Origin: JACKDX01 sp964640175
GTDB lineage: Bacteria > Myxococcota_A > Polyangia > Polyangiales > GCA-016699535
DNA length: 64,000 nucleotides
NCBI GenBank assembly: GCA_964640175.1
Contig: CAZXFW010000003.1
Location: 186,001-250,000 of the forward strand
Direction of reading: 5' to 3'
Shown: in pieces, positions 53,833 through 61,984 of the stretch
How positions within the stretch are numbered: the first letter of the stretch is position 1
Layout: each line of letters opens with the position of its first letter
Translations under genes and position numbers: made by a program
Notes under the pieces: model-generated
What the model saw: the letters and a program-made list of their open reading frames with translations, nothing else
Database searches by the model: none
What the model was told of the DNA's origin: nothing

Positions 53833-55170
53833 CTAGAACTGGATAGGTGTGCTAAACGCGGGGCGTAAACAAAATCCAAGACCAAACGTCACTGTCTGAT
53901 TGTGGAATACACCCGATGCTGAATCGATAAGCACATGATCACAAAACATCATGCTTCCGTTCTCAGCAACCTCGGCAGAACGACCCGTAAAACCAAAAAA
54001 ATTGAGTACATAGATTTCCCCACTGGAAAATTTGCCACTAATATTGATGGGCTTGGTAAGCGCTATGTCGAGCACAGGCCAGCCATCGTCACCAAACTTC
54101 AACGCAAACACCGCCTGCGCATTGGCGTTCGCAGTGCAGTGATAAGGGTTGGGATCGTGACAGCCCGTTTGAGGCACAGGCACGTCCAGTGTACCTGCTC
54201 CAAGATCATAACGAAAGGCATTGATCTTCTTACCTCGCAGTATTCGACGAAGCCTCTCATCCGGATATAGCCCTTCCAAGGATTCTTCGACCGCGGTTAC
54301 CTCAAGAATCCATTCTCCACGAAGCACAAATGGCTCGATCGCTGTCGCAGTACGCTCTGCAGCGAATGGAGGCATTCCCAGCAAGGCCCCATCTTTTTCA
54401 TACACCCCATAGTTAGCTCCTAAAGGCTTAAATCCTATGGAATACCCGTGCTGCTCGATGGGTCCTGCCTGCGACGGCCAGCCTCGACAATGCGCCTTGG
54501 TGGAAACGAGATTGGCAACCTGAACATCGTTATCCTGATAGCTTCCTTCCCAGGTGCCACACTCGTAGACTTGGGCCTGTCCTTGGTAAGTTCGTACATT
54601 CCATATCGGCCCAAGCGATGTCTGCCAAAGACCCGCTATTAAGCTTGGTGGCAATGGATGTATCCCGCCTTGGGCATATCCGAGACACACGGAACATTCC
54701 TCTTGACCGTTCAACACCGTAGGTTGCAACTGCTGACCATCGTAGTTGAGCACTGCCCATTCATGGCCTCTCCGATCGGCAGCGTCACACAACGTCCAGC
54801 GGTGATCGCTAATAGGACGCTTAAGCACCCAGGACGGACATGCATTCGACACAGGTCGTTGCATCGCATCGCAAATCCAGCGGTTGGGGTCTTCTGTATC
54901 GCCCACACCATCCGCATTGGTATCGACCAACGGCCAACCACATCCCGGCACCGAGGGATCCAACGCCCGGTAACACTTCATCACATCATGCATGTAGCCA
55001 GCTTCTTCTCCAAGCTCGCCACAGGTTTTAGGCGTCACCGCCTGCGATGCAGTTCCGTTGGAGATAGGATCACCTCCTGACAGAGTACAGCCTCCAAGCG
55101 CGAGTGCTGCTAGAAGAGTTATTCTTAAAGAATCCTGTTGAGCTAAAGGCAACCGACGTGACATCCTCAC
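53833..55170 (-). CDS. Cysteine-rich lipoprotein of unknown function
   Basis: 445 residues, not recognised. It has a long basic n-region (MRMSRRLPLAQQDSLR), a hydrophobic core and lipobox LALGGC. The mature part has many cysteines, a calcium-loop or thrombospondin-type-3-like segment VDTNADGVGDTED (54889-54924), a Cys-rich mid part (NGQEECSVCLGYAQGG; VYECGTWEGSY) and a beta-rich C-terminal half. It is probably outside the cytoplasm, held to a membrane and disulfide-stabilised. It is 9 bases downstream of the 55180 gene, so the two form an operon, convergent with the giant lipoprotein gene. Confidence 0.75.
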   Translation of the reverse strand: MRMSRRLPLAQQDSLRITLLAALALGGCTLSGGDPISNGTASQAVTPKTCGELGEEAGYMHDVMKCYRALDPSVPGCGWPLVDTNADGVGDTEDPNRWICDAMQRPVSNACPSWVLKRPISDHRWTLCDAADRRGHEWAVLNYDGQQLQPTVLNGQEECSVCLGYAQGGIHPLPPSLIAGLWQTSLGPIWNVRTYQGQAQVYECGTWEGSYQDNDVQVANLVSTKAHCRGWPSQAGPIEQHGYSIGFKPLGANYGVYEKDGALLGMPPFAAERTATAIEPFVLRGEWILEVTAVEESLEGLYPDERLRRILRGKKINAFRYDLGAGTLDVPVPQTGCHDPNPYHCTANANAQAVFALKFGDDGWPVLDIALTKPINISGKFSSGEIYVLNFFGFTGRSAEVAENGSMMFCDHVLIDSASGVFHNQTVTFGLGFCLRPAFSTPIQF

Positions 55171-55179
55171 ATGTGTCTC

Positions 55180-56496
55180 CTACGGTGCATTGCTAAAGAA
55201 CGCCGCATGGGCACACGTCGCATCGCTCACTTGGCATGGTGAGCCCTCAGCAACCCCGGGCGGGTTTACCGCACAGGCGTTTTCCCATGTGCCTGGCATG
55301 AAGTTCAGGTAGCCACACTGATCCAAACTGTCGCCATCGCCATTGACATCGTCGTTACTACCCGCCTCTGAATACATCTGTCCTGGCCGAAGGCACAGAC
55401 AATACCAGGTGCTCTGTAAAGGCGGTAAAGTGTAACGGCACGGATTGCTGTCTGGAGGTGACCAACACACAGGCTTCTCGGCAAAAACCGGTGGCTCCCC
55501 CGTCAGAGGGGGTGCGGGAGTCGGCTCGTCGGGAGGTGCCCCACCCTGCCCCGCCTGACCAAATGGCGTTACAGCATAGAGTGACATGGCGGGCTCAATC
55601 TGCGTCGTGTTTTGGACTCGCACCGTAGCATTGTGCGGCGATGTCCGATTGATAAGCCAAGTCAGTCCAAAGAACAAAAGCGCCACGCCTGAAATCCAAA
55701 AGCCTACTTTATACCAGTTGACGCTTAACCCCGCTTGGAAGTCAGAAGCAGAAGCACATTGTGACGTATGACTTGCGCAAAGGCGTTCTGCGTCTCCAGA
55801 CGTCCTAGCCACCAAATACCCATCTGCACCTTGAACCGTCCATGCAATCCCTGCATCGCTGAGGTCCGGCGATGCCCCCACTAAAAGATCACCTATACCT
55901 GCCCGTGTGATTGGTTCAAGTTCACCATCCTCGGTCAACCGATACTGTGTAGGGCGACTTATATTGAGCCCTGGATTGGAGATGCCGAATGGACTCGCAT
56001 ACCGAGTCCCCCCATTGCGAATGCCTGCGATCTTATCGCGCGCTTCGGCGACGGTTAACTGTCCTGAATCATCATCCACTGCCACGAGAATGACGTCTTC
56101 GGAACGCAGCCAGAATCCAGCCGCTACCGATGACTTCGCACTGATTTGGGTTTCCATGTCTTGGCCAAATGGCACGACGTGAACCCAACCATGTTCGGAT
56201 TCGAACCGCGTGATTGCGCTGACCGCAAACGTACCCCCACGTCGCACGTTGCATGAAGGTTCAAGCCGCTTGCTTCCGTCTTGCTGAGTGGCAGGCTGGA
56301 AACCCACGGTGTCCATGTCTACCTGCGCCATCACCCGTGGCAGGCCTTGTAGGACGAGCTCGTCGTCCTTGGCCCCAAGATCCTCTGAGGCTGGCGCTGC
56401 CGTACAGCCACCACCATAAACCAGTAGCGCACTCAGCCCCACCGTAATTACATCTCGGGCCATCTTCGTTCCCATCCGTAGACCATACGCTATCAT
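55180..56496 (-). CDS. Lipoprotein-like protein with an internal membrane helix and Cys-rich tail
   Basis: From ATG 56496 (GGGGGGA upstream) it has 438 residues. The signal segment ends in LLVYGGGCTAAP, a lipobox. The first 260 mature residues look like a soluble domain (RRGGTFAVSAITRFESEHGW; VILVAVDDDSGQLTVAEARD). A clear membrane helix follows (VGFWISGVALLFFGLTWLI), then a Pro-rich linker (GGAPPDEPTPAPPLTGEPP) and a Cys-rich tail with about ten cysteines and a calcium-type loop DVNGDGDSLDQC (55315-55350). A lipid anchor and a membrane helix in one protein is unusual. I do not recognise a family. It is first in an operon with the 53833 gene. Confidence 0.75.
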   Translation of the reverse strand: MIAYGLRMGTKMARDVITVGLSALLVYGGGCTAAPASEDLGAKDDELVLQGLPRVMAQVDMDTVGFQPATQQDGSKRLEPSCNVRRGGTFAVSAITRFESEHGWVHVVPFGQDMETQISAKSSVAAGFWLRSEDVILVAVDDDSGQLTVAEARDKIAGIRNGGTRYASPFGISNPGLNISRPTQYRLTEDGELEPITRAGIGDLLVGASPDLSDAGIAWTVQGADGYLVARTSGDAERLCASHTSQCASASDFQAGLSVNWYKVGFWISGVALLFFGLTWLINRTSPHNATVRVQNTTQIEPAMSLYAVTPFGQAGQGGAPPDEPTPAPPLTGEPPVFAEKPVCWSPPDSNPCRYTLPPLQSTWYCLCLRPGQMYSEAGSNDDVNGDGDSLDQCGYLNFMPGTWENACAVNPPGVAEGSPCQVSDATCAHAAFFSNAP

Positions 56497-56687
56497 TGCG
56501 TTCCCCCCAGCATTGCAAAGAGTTCTGGATTGCTTATCATCGCAAAACTCCACGCAGCCACCCTAGCACCAAAGAATCCGTATGCAACGCGATGTTTATG
56601 CGTTGTAGGACTCACGCTTGAGCGGCTTTTTCTCGCAGCTTCTACGCAGGTTGTGTTGTACGCAAGGCTTTGATAGGCATCGGGTTC

Positions 56688-57437
56688 ATGCTCAAAGACA
56701 CGCACATTACGGTGCTGGTTCCAGCCTACAATGAAGCCACCCATCTACATGCCACCGTACACAGCATTCCAAGCTTCGTAGACCAAATCCTCATCATTGA
56801 TGACGGTAGCACCGATCACACTGCAGAGGTTGCACGCACGTTATGTGGGCCCCGCATACATGTATTACGGCACACGCGCAACCAAGGCGTAGGAGCAGCT
56901 ATCAAGACCGGGTATCGCCATGCCTTCCAACACCATACTGACGTCGCAGTGGTCATGGCAGGAGACGGACAAATGCATCCCGATGACTTGCATACGCTGC
57001 TTTTGCCTATTCTTTCGGATCAAGCTGACTACGCCAAAGGCAATCGTTTGGCTCACACGTCGTATCATCGCATGCCTGTGCTGCGACGCTGGGGAAGCTG
57101 GCTTTTTTCACATCTTACCCATTGGGCCACAGGCCTGCGCGTCCAAGACTCCCAATGTGGCTATACAGCCTTAAGCAAAGCAGCCTACGCCAAGCTCCCT
57201 CTTGATCAATTGTGGCCAGGCTATGGCTACGTCAATGACTTGTTAGCACTGTGTGCTCATCAAGACTTGCGCGTTCTTGACGTCACGGTACGCCCCATCT
57301 ATGGGACAGAACAAAGCGGCTTGCGGTTTTATCATGCATTGTTTGTGCTTCCGTTCGTGTTAATGCGCTCGGTCATCCGTCGCGCTCTTACTAACCTCCC
57401 CATTCTGACCAAACCCCGACTCCCCGAACCCTTCTAA
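56688..57437 (+). CDS. Family 2 glycosyltransferase (polyprenyl-phosphate glycosyltransferase-like)
   Basis: This is a GT-A fold enzyme of the dolichol-phosphate mannosyltransferase/DPG synthase type. ITVLVPAYNEATHLHATV, ILIIDDGSTDHTAEVA and VVMAGDGQMHPDDLHTLL (D-x-D-like DGQ) are visible, with QCGYTALSK and GYGYVNDLLALC in the second half. There is no membrane tail of the GtrB kind, though the last 40 residues are mildly hydrophobic (HALFVLPFVLMRSVIRRAL). ATG 56688 is preferred over TTG 56670. It is 3 bases upstream of a GT4 gene, suggesting one glycan pathway; the sugar is unknown. Confidence 0.85.
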   Translation: MLKDTHITVLVPAYNEATHLHATVHSIPSFVDQILIIDDGSTDHTAEVARTLCGPRIHVLRHTRNQGVGAAIKTGYRHAFQHHTDVAVVMAGDGQMHPDDLHTLLLPILSDQADYAKGNRLAHTSYHRMPVLRRWGSWLFSHLTHWATGLRVQDSQCGYTALSKAAYAKLPLDQLWPGYGYVNDLLALCAHQDLRVLDVTVRPIYGTEQSGLRFYHALFVLPFVLMRSVIRRALTNLPILTKPRLPEPF

Positions 57438-57440
57438 TCC

Positions 57441-58649
57441 ATGCGCATCGGAATGGTCACCACGAGTTACCCTCGCCATGCAGGGGACAATGCCGGATTG
57501 TTTGTGAAGCAGCTCGCGGAAGCATTGGCCTTACGCGGACATACGGTTGAAGTGTGTGCGCCCGAACCCGCCATAGGTTCTCCTGTTTTTACCTCAGAGT
57601 CCCTCGTCAACACACATTGGATTCCTTACCTACGCCCCCAACGTTTGCAACGTACCTTTTACGGCGCCGGCGTCCTCGATAACTTGCGCGCCGATCCGTG
57701 GGCGTGGTTAGGCATCGTTCCGTTCCTAAGGGCACTGGATCGCACTCTGTTCAACCACCGTCATTCCTGGGATGCCTTGATCAGCCACTGGGCGCTGCCT
57801 TGCGGCCTTTTGGCAGGACGGCGCCGCTACGGACGCGCCCACATCGCCGTGTTTCATTCTGGCGATGTGCATCTGCTACGTCGGGTGCCATGGGCACGAA
57901 AGCTGGCTCAATCGGTGCTCCGTGGCGCCACACATCTGGTGTTTGTCTCAGAACAGCTGCGATGCATGGTGCGCGCGCTGCTTAGTGCCAGTGACCAATC
58001 TATCCTTGATAAGAAATCACTGGTTTTGCCCATGGGATTTACGCCTTCGAGCACTTCGAAGCCGGATCGCGCCAAGCTTCGAGACACCTTGGGCTTATCG
58101 CAATATTCCGTGCTCATGCTGGCGCGGCTTGTGCCTGTCAAAGGTGTGGATGTGGCCTTGCGCGCGTTTCAAGGCGCGCACGGAATGGAGTTAGTGATAG
58201 CCGGGGATGGACCTTTGCGTAACTCACTCCAAACGCTCGCACGTACCCTACGTACGCCTGTACGCTGGCTTGGACATGTCCCCGCACACGAACGCGAAGC
58301 ATGGCTAAAGGCCTCTGATGCGTTGGTGCTACCCTCACGCGTGCTTCCTTCGGGCCGCAGCGAAGGCATGCCTTGTGTGCTGGCAGAAGCCATGCATGCA
58401 GGTCTGCCAGTGGTCGCATCGTCGGTAGGCGGAATCCCCGAACTGATTAAGCACGGACATACCGGCTGGTTAGTGCCGCCTGAAGACCCCGAAGCCTTAC
58501 GCAACACCATTGAACACATTCAACGCCAGCCCGAAACCACATGGCAATGCATCCTAAACGCACGCGAAGCAGTGCAGTCGTTACGCTGGGATCAGCAAGC
58601 ACTGCGTTATGAAGCACTCTTGCAACATACCCACTCAACCTTCGAATGA
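57441..58649 (+). CDS. Family 4 glycosyltransferase
   Basis: This is a GT-B fold retaining glycosyltransferase. The N-terminal half begins MRIGMVTTSYPRHAGDNAGL with FVKQLAEALALRGHTVEVCAPE; the C-terminal half has SVLMLARLVPVKGVDVALRA, VIAGDGPLRNSLQTLA and the donor-binding EGMPCVLAEAMHAGLPVVAS (E-x7-E). GGIPELIKHGHTGWLVPPED follows, also typical. Length 402. It is 3 bases after the GT2 gene and convergent with lolA. It probably adds a sugar to a surface polysaccharide or glycolipid. Confidence 0.88.
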   Translation: MRIGMVTTSYPRHAGDNAGLFVKQLAEALALRGHTVEVCAPEPAIGSPVFTSESLVNTHWIPYLRPQRLQRTFYGAGVLDNLRADPWAWLGIVPFLRALDRTLFNHRHSWDALISHWALPCGLLAGRRRYGRAHIAVFHSGDVHLLRRVPWARKLAQSVLRGATHLVFVSEQLRCMVRALLSASDQSILDKKSLVLPMGFTPSSTSKPDRAKLRDTLGLSQYSVLMLARLVPVKGVDVALRAFQGAHGMELVIAGDGPLRNSLQTLARTLRTPVRWLGHVPAHEREAWLKASDALVLPSRVLPSGRSEGMPCVLAEAMHAGLPVVASSVGGIPELIKHGHTGWLVPPEDPEALRNTIEHIQRQPETTWQCILNAREAVQSLRWDQQALRYEALLQHTHSTFE

Positions 58650-58667
58650 GTGGTCACACTCTCCCGT

Positions 58668-59357
58668 TCAAGGCTGAATGACGCGTGTGCCTTTAGGCGG
58701 ATTCCAGTTAAAGGCATTCTTGGCTGCAGGCCGATTAAACCGCATGTTCTTGAACTCAAATTTATTTCGGTTACCCGTGTGGTCCACAATCAGCACCCGA
58801 TGCACCACACCCAATCGATCCGGATGCCCATCCACAAAAAACAGAATTTGTTGATAGGCGGGATTTTTTACCTTGGGACGTAGCTCCAACACATGGCCTT
58901 GGTAACGCCAGCCTTGGGGCTGCACCAATCGAAACCGAAAATCATCCTGCAAGCGGCTTGTGCCTAACAAAAATCCCATCGCCTGCGGCACATCCGAGCG
59001 ATCGATTTTCTGTTCAAACATTTGGCCAGCTGCGCCTGGATCACCTGGTTCGTAGATGCGTAACCGCTTGCCATCGCTGATCATGATTTTGCCATTCGGC
59101 TTGGCGTAATCCCACCGCATCTTTCCAGGACGCACAAACAACACCGTGCCGTACGAACGATCGTAGCGGTCATACAGCTTGTGATAATAGGTTTGAACAA
59201 AATCGGTCGCGACGCTGCTGGTCTGGTCGTAAAATGCCTGCACTCGCATGGCCACCGCGGACGCATCCACCTCTTTGGCGTGAGCTTGAGGCGAGACAAC
59301 CAGCACCATGCTTGAAATTGCGAAGAAACCTAGGAACGTTCGTAATGTGAATTTCAT
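58668..59357 (-). CDS. lolA: Outer-membrane lipoprotein carrier protein LolA
   Basis: This periplasmic chaperone takes lipoproteins from LolCDE to the outer membrane. ATG 59357 follows AGGTG. The signal peptide is KFTLRTFLGFFAISSMVLVV...SPQAHA. The mature protein has the LolA signatures DFVQTYYHKLYDRYDRSYG, PGKMRWDYAKPNGKIMISDG, LRIYEPGDPGAAGQMF, MGFLLGTSRLQDDF and a FEFKNMRFNRPAAKNAFNW C-terminus. About 229 residues. It fits a region rich in lipoproteins. Confidence 0.9.
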   Translation of the reverse strand: MKFTLRTFLGFFAISSMVLVVSPQAHAKEVDASAVAMRVQAFYDQTSSVATDFVQTYYHKLYDRYDRSYGTVLFVRPGKMRWDYAKPNGKIMISDGKRLRIYEPGDPGAAGQMFEQKIDRSDVPQAMGFLLGTSRLQDDFRFRLVQPQGWRYQGHVLELRPKVKNPAYQQILFFVDGHPDRLGVVHRVLIVDHTGNRNKFEFKNMRFNRPAAKNAFNWNPPKGTRVIQP

Positions 59358-59462
59358 GCAACACCTGTGTGGTTTAGACCTCACCCCTCCACAATGATTC
59401 ACGCGTTGTGAAAGTGAAGTGGCACGAGGCTCCTTGGTGCGCTACCCTAATGATTAAATGCG

Positions 59463-59497
59463 AAAAAACCCAGAGAGGTCACTCTTCTGGGTTTTTT
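59463..59497. terminator. Orphan Rho-independent-terminator-like hairpin
   Basis: A 12-base perfect stem (AAAAAACCCAGA at 59463-59474, TCTGGGTTTTTT at 59486-59497) with an 11-base loop. T runs occur on both strands. It lies upstream of both flanking divergent genes, so it does not end either of them; it may terminate an unannotated small RNA or attenuate lolA. Confidence 0.7.
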
Positions 59498-59775
59498 AAA
59501 GGCTTACTTAAAGACAATTGAAGCGGAAGCTAAGCAAGGAAGGTCGGCACTCTCCAAAGGAAAAAATTAAGCTAAGCAGGCTAAGTTAAGCACCTATTTC
59601 CATAGCTATGCAAAGTTGATGCCACAATTCCTTTTCTGCGACTTTCTTTTGTAACTATATGAAAATAAAGTGGATTTTAGAGGCTCCTTCGGAGTAAGGC
59701 CTCTTCTACCGCCCTAACACGCCCAACGATCACGACATCCATGTCATGCTGCGTCAACTGGCTTGCAGTCTGTGG

Positions 59776-59804
59776 GTCACAGGCCGATGCACCTAGGCTA
59801 TACT
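59776..59804 (+). promoter_or_regulatory. Promoter of the 59856 membrane-protein gene
   Basis: GTCACA (59776-59781) and TATACT (59799-59804) with a 17-base spacer. A 6-base perfect hairpin TCGGCG-AAG-CGCCGA (59808-59822) would sit at the 5' end of the transcript. Confidence 0.5.
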
Positions 59805-59855
59805 GGCTCGGCGAAGCGCCGACGCGCGCTTTACCCTCTTTAAGCCGCCCTGTAC

Positions 59856-60902
59856 ATGTCTACTTCCAAACCCACCCTCCGGCCTGTTTCTCCTCTCCCC
59901 CCTTCACACCCTGGACCGACGGAGCAAGTGCCCACAGGCACCTGGTCTGGAGTGCGCGCACCCTTGCAGGATCCCCATCAGGTTCAATCTCAGCGCACAG
60001 AAGCAGCCGTTCAGGACGCCAAACAGTTGGCCCACGCACCCTTACTGGCATCCTCCGTGTTATGGGAGGACTTTGCCCCCCAAGAACCAGGCAAGGAATG
60101 GTTACGCCAAGCAGCCATGGCTGTTGGCATACTTGGTACCGCCGCTACGCTGATCTTGTCTTGGCAAGAACCCATCGCATTGATCTTAGCAGCACTTTTT
60201 ATGCTGATTGGCCTTTTGGGAATTATCGGTATGTCCTATGGCCTAAGGGCCACAAGTATTCTGCCTTTGGCACTCTGCGGACTGCTCTCCGTAAGCTGGC
60301 TGCGCACGGGTGTGATCGGATTGGAATCAGGACCATGGCTTGCCGTTGGCATTTCTGTACTCAGTGCAAGCCTATTGTTCCGTGCGTTTTACCGCAGCTC
60401 TAAAACGTCGCGCATTTTGGTAGGGGCATCCATAACGGTGTGCATGGGTTGGTTGGTGGTTGCGATTCCCCTGCATGAGTTCGTGGTGCTCGATCTACAT
60501 TGGCAATCCTGGATCAAACCCATGATGTGGCTGAGCTTGGCGTTGCTCTTGCTACTCTCCATGCTTGCCTTCATGGAAGCCCGCACGACAGGTGGATGTA
60601 AACTTTGGGCCATGGCGCTTCTTGGCTGGTATGCCGCGTATCTGACTGTCGAATGGGCGTTAAATGCATGGCCTGCACCTGAAGGCATGGTTCTGTCGGA
60701 GCCATTGCGTCATTTTGCCCGCAGTACACCCCCGTTTGACGGGCAGCTCACCGCAGAACTTCTCACGCTCTCTACGATTTTGCTTTCCTTAATCACAGCT
60801 CTCTCGCTCTGGCAGTTACTTTCCTCTGTGTACACGGCTGCTTTCCACAAACGGCAGAATGACGTTTCCGTTAAACTCCTTGCTGATAAAGGCCTGCGCT
60901 AG
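59856..60902 (+). CDS. Polytopic membrane protein of unknown function with a Pro-rich N-terminus
   Basis: 348 residues, not recognised. The first 85 or so are soluble, rich in Pro, Ser, Thr and Gln (STSKPTLRPVSPLPPSHPG). Then about eight membrane helices follow (AAMAVGILGTAATLILSW; ALILAALFMLIGLLGIIGM; ILPLALCGLLSVSWL; WLAVGISVLSASLLF; ILVGASITVCMGWLVVAIPL; PMMWLSLALLLLLSMLAFM; LWAMALLGWYAAYLTV; TLSTILLSLITALSLWQLL). There are no obvious catalytic motifs. The start has little Shine-Dalgarno sequence. The stop overlaps the convergent CAP-domain gene by 4 bases. Confidence 0.75.
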   Translation: MSTSKPTLRPVSPLPPSHPGPTEQVPTGTWSGVRAPLQDPHQVQSQRTEAAVQDAKQLAHAPLLASSVLWEDFAPQEPGKEWLRQAAMAVGILGTAATLILSWQEPIALILAALFMLIGLLGIIGMSYGLRATSILPLALCGLLSVSWLRTGVIGLESGPWLAVGISVLSASLLFRAFYRSSKTSRILVGASITVCMGWLVVAIPLHEFVVLDLHWQSWIKPMMWLSLALLLLLSMLAFMEARTTGGCKLWAMALLGWYAAYLTVEWALNAWPAPEGMVLSEPLRHFARSTPPFDGQLTAELLTLSTILLSLITALSLWQLLSSVYTAAFHKRQNDVSVKLLADKGLR

Positions 60903-61984
60903 CGGATGCGAGGCCAAGCCGCCAGAAAAACCACCAGACACCGAGCGCCTGTGTCATCCGTGGCGGATGCCATGCCGACGTCCGTAAAGCGCGCATCGGT
61001 AAGGGTAAGTAAGTGAGCAGGGCTTCGTAAAAAAGCATCAAAAGCCGTAGAAAGATTGCTAGCGCGAGCAACGGCTTCGCCTAGAGCATCGGCTTGAATG
61101 CGCACACGCTGAGCTCGCTCAACCGGATCTACGCCCGCTGAAAGTTCATGCGCGACTTTCTCAGCTTGGCAAACCTCTCGTGCATGTGCATGGGCTTGGT
61201 CCGAAAGCAGTCGATTAATTCTCAACTCACCCACATGGAAGCGACGACGTAGTTCCGTAAGCCGCTCTGGAATAGGAGCAGACGTATTTCCAAAAAGCGC
61301 GGGAACCTCTTGCGATGAAGTCAGCCATACCTCAGCCACGGGGTAGGCTCCTGAAGGACCTGTTGCCATGAGCTGAATCACGTACGCCTCGTTTGGTTGA
61401 ACTGGCCATGACACGCCTTGCTGAAGCGCCTTTTCTGAAACTGCTTGGCGGTCAAGGCGCAAGTGTCTGTCCAGCACAACAATGACCGGACTGTGAAATC
61501 CTTGGCTCAGGGTAGCCTTTAATCTTCCATAATGACGATCCACCTCAATCGCTGCTGCACGTTCTGCCGCAATCCAAACCACACCTTCGGAGCTCTGGTG
61601 CATACCACATACCAACGGTGCATCTGAACGGGCTAAAAGACGCTCGAGCCACTGTGCTGTGTGCGTTTGTGAAGGCTGTGCCGCATGCCAGACATGCAAC
61701 CGTGTATCGGAAATGCCTTTTTCATGCGCAAGCGCGGTCAATACGGCAGAGCTTTTTTCTGGCTTGTCAGCAAACACGTGTGCAAGACCATCAAGCTCAG
61801 GCTTCCGTTCACACGGTGGCATGGGAGTAATTGTCTCAGGGTTCGGTTGTGAATCTGTGATGTTTGAACGACTCCGCGACGACAATGTCGGCGCTGCCTT
61901 GGGATGGGGGGAGCTGTCGTGTCCACACGCCAAGAGGACACTTAGACACCCACTAACTGCGATAATCCGCGTTGATGCGTACAT
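60899..61984 (-). CDS. CAP/SCP-domain lipoprotein
   Basis: The lipobox is LSVLLACGHD after a short basic start (MYASTRIIAV). A Ser/Pro linker is followed by an unrecognised region of about 180 residues and a C-terminal CAP (SCP/PR1-like) domain: INRLLSDQAHAHAREVCQAE, VAHELSAG, LGEAVARASNLSTAFDAFLR, SPAHLLTLTDARFTDVGMAS. CAP-domain exported proteins are common in myxobacteria; most have no known activity. About 361 residues. The ATG at 61984 overlaps the argJ 3' end by 32 bases, so expression probably follows secA-argJ. Confidence 0.82.
   Translation of the reverse strand: MYASTRIIAVSGCLSVLLACGHDSSPHPKAAPTLSSRSRSNITDSQPNPETITPMPPCERKPELDGLAHVFADKPEKSSAVLTALAHEKGISDTRLHVWHAAQPSQTHTAQWLERLLARSDAPLVCGMHQSSEGVVWIAAERAAAIEVDRHYGRLKATLSQGFHSPVIVVLDRHLRLDRQAVSEKALQQGVSWPVQPNEAYVIQLMATGPSGAYPVAEVWLTSSQEVPALFGNTSAPIPERLTELRRRFHVGELRINRLLSDQAHAHAREVCQAEKVAHELSAGVDPVERAQRVRIQADALGEAVARASNLSTAFDAFLRSPAHLLTLTDARFTDVGMASATDDTGARCLVVFLAAWPRIR

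Larger units (their letters stand above)
59358..59855. other. 500-base intergenic region between divergent lolA and a membrane-protein gene
   Basis: No convincing coding frame. It holds the lolA 5' region, an orphan terminator-like hairpin (59463-59497), an AT-rich stretch near 59620-59680, a repeated TAAGCTAAGCA-type sequence (about 59530-59600), and a promoter with a 5' hairpin near 59776-59822. An unannotated small RNA is possible. Confidence 0.6.

Noticed and set aside
56193..56208. GGTTCGAATCC-like sequence on the minus strand resembling a tRNA T-arm
   Set aside because: The flanks do not pair into a T-stem or acceptor stem, and it lies within the coding frame of the 55180 gene.
59741..60403. 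A 220-codon plus-strand frame overlapping the 59856 gene
   Set aside because: Composition is that of an off-frame reading (His/Arg/Thr/Pro rich, no pattern), while the overlapping frame gives a regular polytopic membrane protein.
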